In this document: piece after piece, positions 15,478-23,638 of the stretch | How the letters are laid out: every line of letters begins with the position of its first letter | How positions within the stretch are numbered: the stretch's first letter is position 1 | From: Flavobacterium hydrophilum | GTDB lineage: Bacteria > Bacteroidota > Bacteroidia > Flavobacteriales > Flavobacteriaceae | Assembly: GCF_003202405.1 (NCBI RefSeq) | Contig: NZ_QJHL01000002.1 | Span: 1-64,000 of the forward strand | DNA length: 64,000 bases | Direction of reading: 5' to 3' | Made by a program: the position numbers and the translations under genes | The notes under the pieces: model-generated | The model's database searches: none | Told to the model about the DNA's origin: nothing | What the model saw: the letters and a program-made list of their open reading frames with translations, nothing else

Positions 15478-16944
15478 TTATTTTAGCACCGTTATTGATC
15501 CTTTTTTTTCACCTGCATTGCCTTTAATGACATAGTAATATACCGGATTTACATTTTTAATATCTAATCCTGTCTGTGGCCAATCACCCTGATAATTGAC
15601 AACATCCAGAACCTTTTCTCCATTTGAGCTTATAATTATAACACTCGTATTTTCATTTCTATACTCATCAGGAATATTCCAATATGGCGAGGTACTTAGT
15701 TTAATGATATTTGGAATTACTGTAGCGAGACCTGGAGGTCCATTAACTTTAAAATTAAATTCTTTTGTAGAAATACATCCACCTGCCTGAGAAATTTTTA
15801 CCTTATAATTTCCTCTAAAAGAAACTAAATAAGTATCACTAGTAGCTCCTGCAATTACATTACCATTCAAAAACCACTCATAAGTTGGACTTGAAGCATC
15901 ATCAGTTACTGTAACACTTAGAGTTTGACCTTCTTCAATAGTTGTTTCTTCAGCAACATCAATACTCGCATCAAAACTATTACTTACCAGATTTATATTT
16001 CCTGAAGCAGTACATCCTCCAAAATTAACATCAACAGTATAAACACCGCCTTCGCTAGTTGCATAAGTACGGGTTGTTACACCACTTATTACTACACCAT
16101 CTTTTTTCCAAACATAGCTGTTTCCAGAAGTTGCGGTTAAAACTGTATTACCTCCGCTTGCGCAAAAAGGATTTCCTAAACTTGAAGATATTGTAGTTGT
16201 AGATCCTGATCCTGATATGCTTGTAACGGTGACACGGTTAGAGCTGAAGTTATTATCTGAACATGGACCATAATCAATTTTTGCATAGTAAAACCCAGGA
16301 GTATTTACAGCTAAACTGGCTGCAGTTTGCCCGGGAATAACAACATCATCTTTATACCAAATGTATTTTAAATTCGGGTAATTTATCGGAGAAGATTCTT
16401 TTATAGCAGGAGTAGGGTTGTCGATAGAAAGTGTTAGGCCACCTCCGCTACAAAAAGCAGCATTAGCCCCTTGATTATTGATAGAAAATGAATCTACATA
16501 ATTTTCATAATAAACTGAAAAAGTGTCATTATTAAGGAAATTTTTAATTCTTTGACTATTAACATTTTTATTACTCCTAATTCTTATACTACAAGTATTT
16601 GAACCTTTCAAATCAACAGGGACAGCAAACTTTATTTTTTGTTGCGTGGAAGAGATATTTGTAACTTCTAACTTTGTTGCTAGAAGTGGTGTCGCTAAAA
16701 AAACTCCGTTTTCATCTGATATTTCTACGTCAAAAGTTACATCAGCAGTAAAATTGCTATATGTAAATGTTACATTATACTCATTAAAAGGTTGGCCATT
16801 TACTAAGGCTCCTGCACAAATATTAACAAAATCAAACTTACTGGCTGAGATTGTTGTCTGGGCATTAGACTGGTAAAAGGTAAAGAAAAATACTCCTAAA
16901 AAAAGTAATGATTTTATCAGAGAAAGAGTAGTTTTTTTCATCAT
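15478..16944 (-). CDS. Secreted Ig-like protein with type B-like T9SS sorting domain
   Basis: This 488-residue protein has a signal peptide (residues 1-29, ending SNAQ) and several Ig/PKD-like modules with paired Cys, for example at about 165-240, 255-320 and 330-400. The C-terminal stretch of about 85 residues ends YYYVIKGNAGEKKGSITVLK. That end resembles the gliding-motility-associated (type B) sorting domain, but the usual TPNGDGIND start is degenerate. It is therefore probably a T9SS-exported surface protein. Its ATG overlaps the TGA of the upstream gene by 4 nt (ATGA), and the downstream PorP/SprF gene starts 1 bp after its stop, so the three form one operon. A second in-frame ATG immediately follows the first. 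The position resembles accessory genes near sprB in gliding flavobacteria, but no orthology is asserted. Confidence 0.85.
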   Translation of the reverse strand: MMKKTTLSLIKSLLFLGVFFFTFYQSNAQTTISASKFDFVNICAGALVNGQPFNEYNVTFTYSNFTADVTFDVEISDENGVFLATPLLATKLEVTNISSTQQKIKFAVPVDLKGSNTCSIRIRSNKNVNSQRIKNFLNNDTFSVYYENYVDSFSINNQGANAAFCSGGGLTLSIDNPTPAIKESSPINYPNLKYIWYKDDVVIPGQTAASLAVNTPGFYYAKIDYGPCSDNNFSSNRVTVTSISGSGSTTTISSSLGNPFCASGGNTVLTATSGNSYVWKKDGVVISGVTTRTYATSEGGVYTVDVNFGGCTASGNINLVSNSFDASIDVAEETTIEEGQTLSVTVTDDASSPTYEWFLNGNVIAGATSDTYLVSFRGNYKVKISQAGGCISTKEFNFKVNGPPGLATVIPNIIKLSTSPYWNIPDEYRNENTSVIIISSNGEKVLDVVNYQGDWPQTGLDIKNVNPVYYYVIKGNAGEKKGSITVLK

Positions 16945-17360
16945 ATAGTACGAATTCTTGCTAAGTCTATATCTTCAAAAAACAAAATATCTATAAAGGT
17001 TTCAGAAAAATCATATTTATAATTTTCAATAATATCTTTTGCGAGTGCAGAATATGCAGCGATACTTCTTGACTGATTTTCAGAGTTGACAACTGTATTT
17101 CCTTCATCAGTTCCTACAGCTTCTACAGCAAAGCTATCCTTGGGGATGGATAGCTCTACTATAAACTGTTTAGAATACTCTAAATTAATTACAGGTGTAA
17201 TTATTGCGGTTGTTTGGTTTGATTTTTTTAACACGTTAACCTTACCAATAGCAAAATTTGAATTTGTTTTTTCAATTTTACATTGGGAATATAAGCTTAA
17301 TGTCAAAGGGGAAACCAAAAATATTGTATATATAAAATACTTTTTAATACTTGGGGCCAT
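16941..17360 (-). CDS. Small secreted protein of unknown function, adhesin locus
   Basis: The protein has 139 residues. An N-terminal hydrophobic segment (KKYFIYTIFLVSPLTLSLYS) ending at SQC looks like a signal peptide, possibly a lipoprotein type because a Cys follows at about residue 27. The remainder is mixed beta/alpha with no motif I recognise. It contains a stretch of acidic and aromatic residues near the end (ETFIDILFFEDIDL). It overlaps the next gene by ATGA and lies about 100 bp after the beta-helix-like gene, so it probably belongs to the same transcription unit and works in the same envelope process. Its function cannot be named. Confidence 0.75.
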   Translation of the reverse strand: MAPSIKKYFIYTIFLVSPLTLSLYSQCKIEKTNSNFAIGKVNVLKKSNQTTAIITPVINLEYSKQFIVELSIPKDSFAVEAVGTDEGNTVVNSENQSRSIAAYSALAKDIIENYKYDFSETFIDILFFEDIDLARIRTI

Positions 17361-17463
17361 ATTCTTTTTTGATCTTTATTTGGGTCCTGTATAAGACGTA
17401 TACATAAATTGTCTGGGGACTTTATTAATAAAATTTACGCTTTGAAATAAAAATCTAAATCTA

Positions 17464-18756
17464 TTATCTGTTACCGCTTGAAGCAGTAATTTTTCCTAAT
17501 TGAAGTCTGAAGTCTGGTTTTTTTGGATTAAAAATATCTATAAAAGTTTCTTTATTGTCGCTTTGAGAGTATACGTTAAAGAATACACTATTACCATACC
17601 AGCTCTCTAAATCTTCGTTATTAGAATTGAATTCTGTAAAGATATTTCCTTTACATAAGTTGAAATACATTTCTTCAAACTTAATTTTTTTAAGATTCGC
17701 ATCGTTAATTTCTGTTTTACTATCTAATAAAACTGCAGGATTAAAACCTGAAATTACGCTACGTTTTATTTCAAGAGAAGCATTTTCAGCAATATAAACA
17801 GCTTCTTTCACTAATCCGGACTGGATATCAGCATTAATGTTTTCACTGTCATTAAGCATCGTTATATTTGATGCTACAACTAAAGTTTGTTTTTTAGTAA
17901 AATCTGTTTCGCTTTTTTTCTCATATGAAGCAACCTCTAAACAACGAGATCCGTCTTTATTACTTGATAAATAAGAAGATCTTACAGCAAGAGAATTGTG
18001 CAAACGACATTGTACTCCCTGAGTAAATTTATAATCATCATTGATAGATTTATACGAAACTAATTTGGTTGCATTAAGGTCACCTCCAAAAAATCCAAAT
18101 GAATCTCCTGCAGAATAACTAACCATAATGTTTTCTAGGATTGTCTTGTTTCCAACACCTGCAAGGGTTAGACCATTAAAAGAACCGGCACCTTTTACTT
18201 TTTTACCAGCAAATTCGATTCTCACAAATCTTAAAACTCCTGAACTTCCTGCAACATTATCCCCACCATAAGTAGTACGTGTAGGATCAAGATCTAAATT
18301 GTAAGAAGCTACATTTCCAAATTTATTAATCGGAGCATCACCAAGAATCACAATTCCTCCCCAGTCACCAGCTTTTTTCTGACTTCTGTTAGAAGTAAAT
18401 ACGATAGGATCTGTCTCTAAACCGTCTGCTACAATTGATGCACCTTTTGTGACTACCAACGTTCCTTTTGTTTCGAAATCACCAATAATTAATGTTCCCG
18501 GTTCAATTGTTAAAACAGCGTTATTAGTTACGTAAACATTTCCCTGTAAAACATAAACATTTCTCTTAAGCAATTTTGTGTTTGTTGAAATGTTACCAGC
18601 TAAAATTTGGTTGGCTTCACCATATTCAACTTTGTTAGGCTTAAATTCGGTCCAGTTATTCAACCAATTGTTGTAGCCCATAATTCCTTTTTCTTGCTGA
18701 GCACTCATACTGGCAACTGTCAAAAGAACGCAGATAATTTGAGTAAATTTTTTCAT
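17464..18756 (-). CDS. Secreted beta-helix-like protein (possibly SprC-like)
   Basis: The protein has 430 residues and a signal peptide ending SMSAQQ. The region of about 60-350 has short repeated strands such as NVYVTNNAVLTIEPGTLI, GTLVVTKGASIVADG and DWGGIVILGDAPIN. This is the pattern of a right-handed beta helix found in many Bacteroidota surface proteins whose N-terminal strand reads ILxGNIxxNTxLxKxxVYxLxGxVYV. No sorting domain is evident at the C-terminus. It is upstream of the small secreted gene, the Ig-like gene, the PorP/SprF-coil gene and the giant adhesin. In F. johnsoniae the sprB operon also begins with sprC and sprD, so it might be a SprC-type accessory protein, but that is inference from position and size. 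Confidence 0.82.
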   Translation of the reverse strand: MKKFTQIICVLLTVASMSAQQEKGIMGYNNWLNNWTEFKPNKVEYGEANQILAGNISTNTKLLKRNVYVLQGNVYVTNNAVLTIEPGTLIIGDFETKGTLVVTKGASIVADGLETDPIVFTSNRSQKKAGDWGGIVILGDAPINKFGNVASYNLDLDPTRTTYGGDNVAGSSGVLRFVRIEFAGKKVKGAGSFNGLTLAGVGNKTILENIMVSYSAGDSFGFFGGDLNATKLVSYKSINDDYKFTQGVQCRLHNSLAVRSSYLSSNKDGSRCLEVASYEKKSETDFTKKQTLVVASNITMLNDSENINADIQSGLVKEAVYIAENASLEIKRSVISGFNPAVLLDSKTEINDANLKKIKFEEMYFNLCKGNIFTEFNSNNEDLESWYGNSVFFNVYSQSDNKETFIDIFNPKKPDFRLQLGKITASSGNR

Positions 18757-18866
18757 GATAAGGGGGTATTAGGGTTAATAATAAATTTGGGGATGCGTAA
18801 ATAATAAAAACTCATCCCGCGTTTTCCAAAAAAAATCAGAATACATCGAAAACGAGTTGTTTTAAA

Positions 18867-18928
18867 ACCCTTTTTAAAATGCCGGAATGAAATTTAATTC
18901 ATATTTAGGTAAGCATTTTAAAAAAGGT
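18867..18928 (-). terminator. Long hairpin between the first two genes of the adhesin locus
   Basis: Arms 18867-18882 and 18913-18928 pair over 16 nt with one mismatch. They enclose a 30-nt loop that holds a small ATGAA/TTCAT hairpin. It lies just downstream of the 150-residue gene on the minus strand and could end or attenuate that transcript. Confidence 0.5.
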
Positions 18929-18945
18929 ATTAAAATATTCAAAAA

Positions 18946-19398
18946 TTACATTTCGTTCAATTCGTTGAATTCATGTAAAGATTTCAATGTTCCTTCGTAA
19001 AATAAAATTGCTGCTATTAAATTTGCCTTGTCTGAATATGGCATCATTTTTCTTTGAAAATCTACAGTAGTATCTAAAAATGCACTAGTTCCTAAAGCTT
19101 GATTTTCTAAAGATTTTTTATGTTCATTGTCATCCGGAATACCTAAATCTGCCATGGTAACTCCAGGTTTAGTAACTAAAGCAATGTATGGGAGAGTTTT
19201 TACCAGCACCTTAATGCGTTCAATGTATAACTCTAATAATTCTCCTTTTTGCATTCCACTCAATTCTTTTTGATCGTGATATTTACGAATAAGAGCTGTA
19301 GTACTAATGATACTGCGAGGAGCATTTTTAGCTTGGGCTGATACAGCCCCTGTAGTCAATAAAAAAAATACACTTAAAAAAATAATTTTCCCTTTCAT
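18946..19398 (-). CDS. Small secreted protein of unknown function, first gene of the left cluster
   Basis: The protein has 150 residues, with a clear signal peptide (about residues 1-22, FLSVFFLLTTGAVSAQ). The mature part is mostly helical and has no Cys. It includes KGELLELYIERIKVLVKTLPYIAL and ends LKSLHEFNELNEM. I do not recognise a family. It lies 189 bp upstream of the beta-helix-like gene on the same strand, separated by a strong hairpin, so it may be transcribed separately. A good Bacteroidota promoter lies at 19432-19461 in front of it. Confidence 0.78.
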   Translation of the reverse strand: MKGKIIFLSVFFLLTTGAVSAQAKNAPRSIISTTALIRKYHDQKELSGMQKGELLELYIERIKVLVKTLPYIALVTKPGVTMADLGIPDDNEHKKSLENQALGTSAFLDTTVDFQRKMMPYSDKANLIAAILFYEGTLKSLHEFNELNEM

Positions 19399-19431
19399 AG
19401 ATTCTTATTAAAAGTTTGTTGTTGATGAAAA

Positions 19432-19461
19432 CAAAAATATATAAATTAACTTAATTTGCAA
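19432..19461 (-). promoter_or_regulatory. Bacteroidota-type promoter for the 150-residue secreted gene
   Basis: On the minus strand TATTTTTG (19439-19432) matches TAnnTTTG. A TTG (19461-19459) lies 19 nt upstream. The start codon follows about 33 nt after the -7 box. Confidence 0.5.
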
Positions 19462-19813
19462 CTTTAATATTTTTTTTTTTAGAAAAAAGACTTAAAAAAA
19501 ACTTAAAATCATTTTTATATGTCAGTAAAATATGGCGTTAACCACTGTTAAGATTAATTTGATCAAAGTATATTTCTGTAAGATTTTTATCTAAATTAAA
19601 ATAAAAAACAGATTTTTGTGATGCAAAATAATAACCAAAAAAAACTCACTTTTGTCTAAGATTTCAAAAAACTATTAACAAAAAACTCTTAATATCTCTT
19701 CTAAATAATATCAATGTTAATAAAACTTAGCAGAATAAAAATTAACATTTAAGTTAAAAACTGAATATGAAATAAAAAATAAAATGACAATTTAAAGTTT
19801 AATTTATAATATT

Positions 19814-19842
19814 TTTGACTCTCTCATTTTCTTATATCTTTG
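19814..19842 (+). promoter_or_regulatory. Bacteroidota-type promoter of holB, abutting the start codon
   Basis: TTTG (19814-19817), a 17-nt spacer and TATCTTTG (19835-19842) match the consensus. The holB ATG begins only 4 nt after the -7 box, so the predicted transcript is leaderless or nearly so. Confidence 0.7.
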
Positions 19843-19846
19843 CTCT

Positions 19847-20995
19847 ATGCAATTTTCACAAATTTTAGGTCAGGACTATATTAAAAGTCACTTAATTAAA
19901 AGTGCTTCTTCCGGAAGAATTCCACATGCACAATTATTTATTGGGCCCGAAGGAAGCGGTACATTATCAACTGCTATTGCCTATGCACAATACATTTTAT
20001 GCAATAATTCAGGCCATGAAAATTCAAACGGAAATGATTCCTGTAATCTAAAATTTCAGAATATTTCGCATCCGGATTTGCATTTTATTTATCCTACTGT
20101 AACTACAGAAGATGTAAAAACAAAACCTAAAAGTTTAGATTTTATTCAGGACTGGCGAACATTTATTCAGGAAATGCCTTATGGAGGTTTGTTTGACTGG
20201 TATAAAATTTTGGGTGTGCAGAACAAGCAGGGTGAAATTCGGGTCGAAGATGCTCAGGAAGTTTTAAAATCTCTTTCGTTAAAATCATACGAAGGCGGTT
20301 ATAAAATTATGATTATCTGGATGGCCGATAAAATGAATATTGCTGCCTCAAATAAATTATTGAAGCTTTTAGAAGAGCCATCTGATAAAACCATTTTCAT
20401 TCTGATTTCTGAAAATGAAGAAGATATCATTCAAACCATCCGATCCCGCTGTCAGGTAATTCATTTTAACGGACTTCCTGAAAAAATTATTGTTGAAGCT
20501 CTTATTTCACAAGAAAATATAGACCATAATCTGGCCAAGAAAATCGCTCATCAGGCACAGGGAAACTTTAGTAAAGCCCTTCATTTGTTAAAAGAAGACG
20601 ATTCAGAATATCCTTTCGAACAATGGTTTGTCAATTGGGTTCGTGCCGCATTCAGAGCCAAAGGAAATGCTGCTGCTATTCAGGATTTAATTTCCTGGAG
20701 TGAAGAAATTGCAGCTCTTGGACGTGAAAGTCAGAAAAAATTTATCCAGTTTTGCATCGAAATGTTCAGGCAGGCGCTTTTGTTAAATTATCAGGCACCC
20801 GCTTTGGTTTACATTCAACCAAAAGTAGACAAATTTAAACTTGAAAATTTTGCGCCTTTTGTAAACGGGAATAATATTCATGAGATTTTTAAAGAACTTT
20901 CAGATGCCATGTATCATATTGAAAGAAATGGAAATGCAAAAATAATCCTAACCGATTTGTCTATAAAACTTACGCGTTTAATTCATAAAAAATAG
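19847..20995 (+). CDS. holB: DNA polymerase III delta' subunit
   Basis: This 382-residue AAA+ clamp-loader subunit starts MQFSQILGQDYIKSHLIKS, the usual delta'/gamma N-terminus. The P-loop position reads GPEGSGTLSTA and lacks the catalytic Lys, as expected for the non-hydrolysing delta' subunit. A short Cys-containing insert (about residues 51-67) fits a zinc module. The sensor/arginine-finger SRC motif is present (IRSRCQVI, about residue 202). It works with gamma/tau and delta to load the sliding clamp during replication. The next two genes follow at 7 and 28 bp, so holB probably heads a three-gene operon. The ATG is fixed by the promoter directly in front of it. Confidence 0.93.
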   Translation: MQFSQILGQDYIKSHLIKSASSGRIPHAQLFIGPEGSGTLSTAIAYAQYILCNNSGHENSNGNDSCNLKFQNISHPDLHFIYPTVTTEDVKTKPKSLDFIQDWRTFIQEMPYGGLFDWYKILGVQNKQGEIRVEDAQEVLKSLSLKSYEGGYKIMIIWMADKMNIAASNKLLKLLEEPSDKTIFILISENEEDIIQTIRSRCQVIHFNGLPEKIIVEALISQENIDHNLAKKIAHQAQGNFSKALHLLKEDDSEYPFEQWFVNWVRAAFRAKGNAAAIQDLISWSEEIAALGRESQKKFIQFCIEMFRQALLLNYQAPALVYIQPKVDKFKLENFAPFVNGNNIHEIFKELSDAMYHIERNGNAKIILTDLSIKLTRLIHKK

Positions 20996-21002
20996 TTTTC
21001 AA

Positions 21003-21386
21003 ATGAATAATGTTGCCTCAATTTTACTGTTAGTTTTTTTAGCCTTGACCTTTTTACAATCTGGTTATGAAAAAATTTTTTACTGGAAAGAGAATGTCAA
21101 CTGGCTAAAAGAACATTTTTCAAAAACCATTCTAAAAAATCAGGTTGGGCTTGCACTTCTGCATCTTTTGATTTTAGAACTAATCTCCGGAATTTTATGT
21201 GTAGTTGGTGCTATACAATTAGTAACAAAAAGTGGTCGTGAATTTGGTTTTTATGGTGCTGTTTTTTCTTGTATTTGTTTATTAATGATGCTTTTCGGAC
21301 AACGATTAGCTAAAGATTATGATGGTGCAAGAACTATTGTTATCTATTTTATACCAGCTGTAATGGCTGTTTATTGGCTGAATTAA
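21003..21386 (+). CDS. DoxX-like four-helix membrane protein
   Basis: The protein has 127 residues and four predicted membrane helices: about 5-22, 49-70, 80-97 and 107-125. The pattern of a first helix with FLQSGYEKIFYW, then LLILELISGILCVVGA, fits the DoxX/SURF4-like family of small inner-membrane proteins. The biochemical role of this group is poorly defined (redox or respiratory functions have been proposed for relatives). It lies 7 bp after holB and 28 bp before the thioesterase and is probably cotranscribed. No catalytic motif is visible. Confidence 0.75.
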   Translation: MNNVASILLLVFLALTFLQSGYEKIFYWKENVNWLKEHFSKTILKNQVGLALLHLLILELISGILCVVGAIQLVTKSGREFGFYGAVFSCICLLMMLFGQRLAKDYDGARTIVIYFIPAVMAVYWLN

Positions 21387-21414
21387 ATCTGCACAATTAT
21401 TTAAATTTTAAAAA

Positions 21415-21924
21415 ATGAATCCTAAACATCCTTCAGAATCTCTGACTATATTAACTGATTTAGTTTTACCGAGTGAAACAAATCCTTTAAACAATCTTTT
21501 TGGTGGCGAATTATTAGCCAGAATGGATCGAGCCGCAAGTATAGCAGCCCGAAGACATTCTCGCCGGATTGTAGTTACAGCTTCAGTAAATCACGTAGCT
21601 TTTAACAGGGCCATTTCTCTTGGAAGTGTTGTTACTGTTGAAGCAAAAGTGTCCAGATCATTCAAAAGTTCGATGGAAGTTTTTATTGATGTTTGGGTTG
21701 AAGACCGAGAATCCGGAAACAGAACCAAAGCCAACGAAGCAATTTATACTTTTGTGGCTGTTGATGATACTGGCAGACCTGTAGAAGTTCCTCCAATAAT
21801 TCCGGAAACTGAACTGGAAACACAAAGATTTGATGCTGCTTTACGCCGTAAACAATTGAGTTTATTGCTTGCAGGCAAGATAAAACCATCTGATGCTACA
21901 GAATTAAAAGCTTTATTTTTATAG
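21415..21924 (+). CDS. Acyl-CoA thioesterase (hotdog fold, YciA/ACOT type)
   Basis: This 169-residue protein has the single hotdog domain of bacterial acyl-CoA hydrolases. The conserved start of the fold is PLNNLFGGELLARMDRAAS, with Asn and Asp placed as in YciA-type enzymes. VTASVNHVAFNRAISLGSVVTVEAKV and TKANEAIYTFVAVD follow. Such enzymes split acyl-CoA into free acid and CoA in the cytosol. Length and motifs are normal for the family. It is the third gene of the holB cluster. Substrate chain length cannot be read from the sequence. Confidence 0.9.
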   Translation: MNPKHPSESLTILTDLVLPSETNPLNNLFGGELLARMDRAASIAARRHSRRIVVTASVNHVAFNRAISLGSVVTVEAKVSRSFKSSMEVFIDVWVEDRESGNRTKANEAIYTFVAVDDTGRPVEVPPIIPETELETQRFDAALRRKQLSLLLAGKIKPSDATELKALFL

Positions 21925-22097
21925 TATAAATTGTCTCAATTTGTAACAATTGGAAACAATGAACTTCAAAAAAAAGAAGTATTTTTACAAAATTATAAGC
22001 CTGATACAAATCTAAATCATGAAATTGTAATTTCCTGATTTGTTTTGAGAATGAAAAAATTTTAATAATTTACATGAAAGAAAAAGAAAAAGAAAAG

Positions 22098-23105
22098 ATG
22101 AGTTCAGATAAAGATGCCAAATTAAAAGCGTTACAGCTTACACTTGATAAACTAGATAAAACCTACGGAAAAGGAACCGTAATGAAAATGGGCGACAAAG
22201 CCATTGTAGAAGTTGAAACGATTTCTTCAGGTTCTCTGGGCGTTGATTTGGCATTAGGAGTAAACGGATATCCTAAAGGAAGAATTATCGAAATATACGG
22301 TCCGGAATCATCTGGTAAAACGACTTTAACTTTACACGCAATTGCAGAAGCTCAAAAAGCGGGAGGAATTGCTGCTTTTATTGATGCTGAACATGCATTT
22401 GATAGAAATTATGCTGAAAAATTAGGTGTTGATATTGAAAATCTGATCATCTCTCAGCCAGATAATGGTGAACAAGCTTTAGAAATCGCTGAAAATCTTA
22501 TTCGTTCAGGAGCAATTGATATTGTGGTAATTGACTCTGTTGCAGCTTTAACGCCGAAAAGTGAAATTGAAGGTGAAATGGGAGATTCTAAAATGGGTCT
22601 GCATGCACGTTTGATGTCACAAGCTTTAAGAAAACTTACCGGGACTATCAGCAAGACAAATTGTACTGTTTTCTTTATCAATCAGTTGAGAGAGAAAATT
22701 GGAGTTATGTTTGGAAATCCTGAAACTACAACCGGTGGTAACGCTTTGAAATTTTATGCCTCTGTGCGTTTAGATATTCGCCGTTCTTCACAAATTAAAG
22801 ATGGTGAAAACGTAATCGGTAACAGAACTAAGGTTAAGATTGTTAAAAATAAAGTAGCTCCACCATTTAAAACTGCCGAATTTGACATTATGTACGGTGA
22901 AGGAGTTTCTAAAACCGGAGAGATTTTAGATTTAGCTGTTGAATTTGATATCGTTAAAAAAGCAGGATCATGGTTTAGCTACGGAGACACAAAATTAGGA
23001 CAAGGCCGTGATGCAGTAAAATCTTTAATTAAAGATAATCCTGAATTAGCTGATGAATTAGAAGTAAAAATTAAAGAATATATAAAAGAACTAGCTAACG
23101 CTTAA
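22098..23105 (+). CDS. recA: Recombinase A
   Basis: This is the ATP-dependent strand-exchange protein of homologous recombination and the SOS trigger. The Walker A motif [11 protein letters not shown] lies at about residues 67-77. MAW-type ATPase and DNA-binding loops follow, including [20 protein letters not shown] and [17 protein letters not shown]. The protein is 335 residues from the ATG at 22098 ([13 protein letters not shown]), which matches the family N-terminus. An upstream in-frame ATG at 22074 would only add MKEKEKEK. A -7-like TAATTTAC just before 22074 would put the transcription start near or inside that codon. No LexA-type operator was recognised. It is followed by a strong terminator. 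Confidence 0.96.
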   Translation: MSSDKDAKLKALQLTLDKLDKTYGKGTVMKMGDKAIVEVETISSGSLGVDLALGVNGYPKGRIIEIYGPESSGKTTLTLHAIAEAQKAGGIAAFIDAEHAFDRNYAEKLGVDIENLIISQPDNGEQALEIAENLIRSGAIDIVVIDSVAALTPKSEIEGEMGDSKMGLHARLMSQALRKLTGTISKTNCTVFFINQLREKIGVMFGNPETTTGGNALKFYASVRLDIRRSSQIKDGENVIGNRTKVKIVKNKVAPPFKTAEFDIMYGEGVSKTGEILDLAVEFDIVKKAGSWFSYGDTKLGQGRDAVKSLIKDNPELADELEVKIKEYIKELANA

Positions 23106-23139
23106 AACTTTAAAAACCTGTAACTTACAGACTTTCTAA

Positions 23140-23171
23140 CCCCGACAATTAAAAAATTGTCGGGGTTTTTT
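23140..23171 (+). terminator. recA terminator
   Basis: CCCCGACAATT and AATTGTCGGGG form a perfect 11-bp stem with an AAAA loop followed by TTTTTT. Confidence 0.92.
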
Positions 23172-23194
23172 CATTTAAAAATAAGACAATCACG

Positions 23195-23219
23195 CAACCT
23201 TTTCTAAATAATAACATCT
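23195..23219 (+). promoter_or_regulatory. ECF-like promoter element, copy 1
   Basis: ACGCAACCTTTTC begins a motif in which CAACC is followed 16 nt later by ATCT. The identical 13-mer and spacing recur at 23373-23397. The CAACC/ATCT layout resembles an extracytoplasmic-function sigma promoter, but the match is inferred. Confidence 0.4.
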
Positions 23220-23221
23220 TC

Positions 23222-23345
23222 TAAATAACATAAAATCTCGAATGGTGTTTGCCATAACACCTCGATACTTTTTAGAATAAATTTGGTTGGTTATTTTCAA
23301 TAAAATCCGTTAGTTTTTAGTTTTGGTTACTAACGGGTTTTTATT
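23222..23345 (+). ncRNA. Candidate small RNA of about 120 nt
   Basis: The stretch follows promoter-like copy 1. It contains a GGTGTT/AACACC hairpin near 23244-23261. It ends at a 12-bp stem (23303-23314 with 23329-23340, one G-U pair) followed by a T-rich tail. A 12-codon frame starting at 23242 overlaps the hairpin. The calls rest on structure only. Confidence 0.35.
23303..23345 (+). terminator. Hairpin terminator of the candidate small RNA
   Basis: AAATCCGTTAGT pairs with ACTAACGGGTTT across a 14-nt loop and is followed by TTTATT. Confidence 0.6.
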
Positions 23346-23372
23346 AATTTCAGATTATTCTTGTTTTTTACG

Positions 23373-23397
23373 CAACCTTTTCGATTTTAAATTATCT
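23373..23397 (+). promoter_or_regulatory. ECF-like promoter element, copy 2
   Basis: This is the same ACGCAACCTTTTC and ATCT with the same 16-nt interval as copy 1. It lies about 65 bp before the 34-codon basic frame. Confidence 0.4.
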
Positions 23398-23461
23398 ATA
23401 ATATTACAGTTAATGGAGTTCTAATTAAACTCTTCTTTATCAACCGTTAATATTTCAAATC

Positions 23462-23566
23462 ATGAAAGAAAAAAAAGAAGTTCAGTTGAATAAAAACCGT
23501 AAAAAAAACAAATCAAAAATTAAAAAAATATTACAATTTATTTCAGATAAAATTATTCACAGATAA
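23462..23566 (+). CDS. Candidate 34-residue Lys/Arg-rich peptide
   Basis: ATG to TAA encodes MKEKKEVQLNKNRKKNK followed by SKIKKILQFISDKIIHR. The first half is strongly basic and the second half could form an amphipathic helix. It sits between a promoter-like element and a terminator with no overlapping gene, which favours it being expressed. I recognise no family. In such AT-rich DNA Lys codons are common by chance, so confidence is low. Confidence 0.35.
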   Translation: MKEKKEVQLNKNRKKNKSKIKKILQFISDKIIHR

Positions 23567-23601
23567 GTTTTTGAATATAAAAGGGGTTTTAATTCAAAAC
23601 T

Positions 23602-23634
23602 AAAACCCGGCAAATTTTCATTTTTGCCGGGTTT
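23602..23634 (-). terminator. Bidirectional terminator after plsC
   Basis: A 12-bp stem pairs AAACCCGGCAAA with TTTGCCGGGTTT, with A and T tracts on both sides. It serves the minus-strand acyltransferase and probably also the small plus-strand transcript. Confidence 0.85.
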
Positions 23635-23638
23635 AATT

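Larger units (their letters stand above)
19399..19846. other. Divergent intergenic region between adhesin cluster and holB
   Basis: This 448-bp AT-rich gap separates the minus-strand adhesin cluster from holB. It holds a promoter at each end (19432-19461 minus and 19814-19842 plus). Nothing coding or strongly structured was seen in the middle. Confidence 0.6.
23106..23638 (+). other. Gap after recA with twin promoter-like elements and two small transcripts
   Basis: This 533-bp gap is not empty. In order it holds the recA terminator (23140-23171), an ECF-like promoter (23195-23219), a candidate small RNA ending at a hairpin (to about 23345), and a second copy of the same promoter (23373-23397). 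A 34-codon basic frame (23462-23566) and the plsC terminator (23602-23634) follow. Confidence 0.5.

Noticed and set aside
22454..22681. Minus-strand frame inside recA
   Set aside because: It is opposite the conserved RecA core and has no homology-like features.
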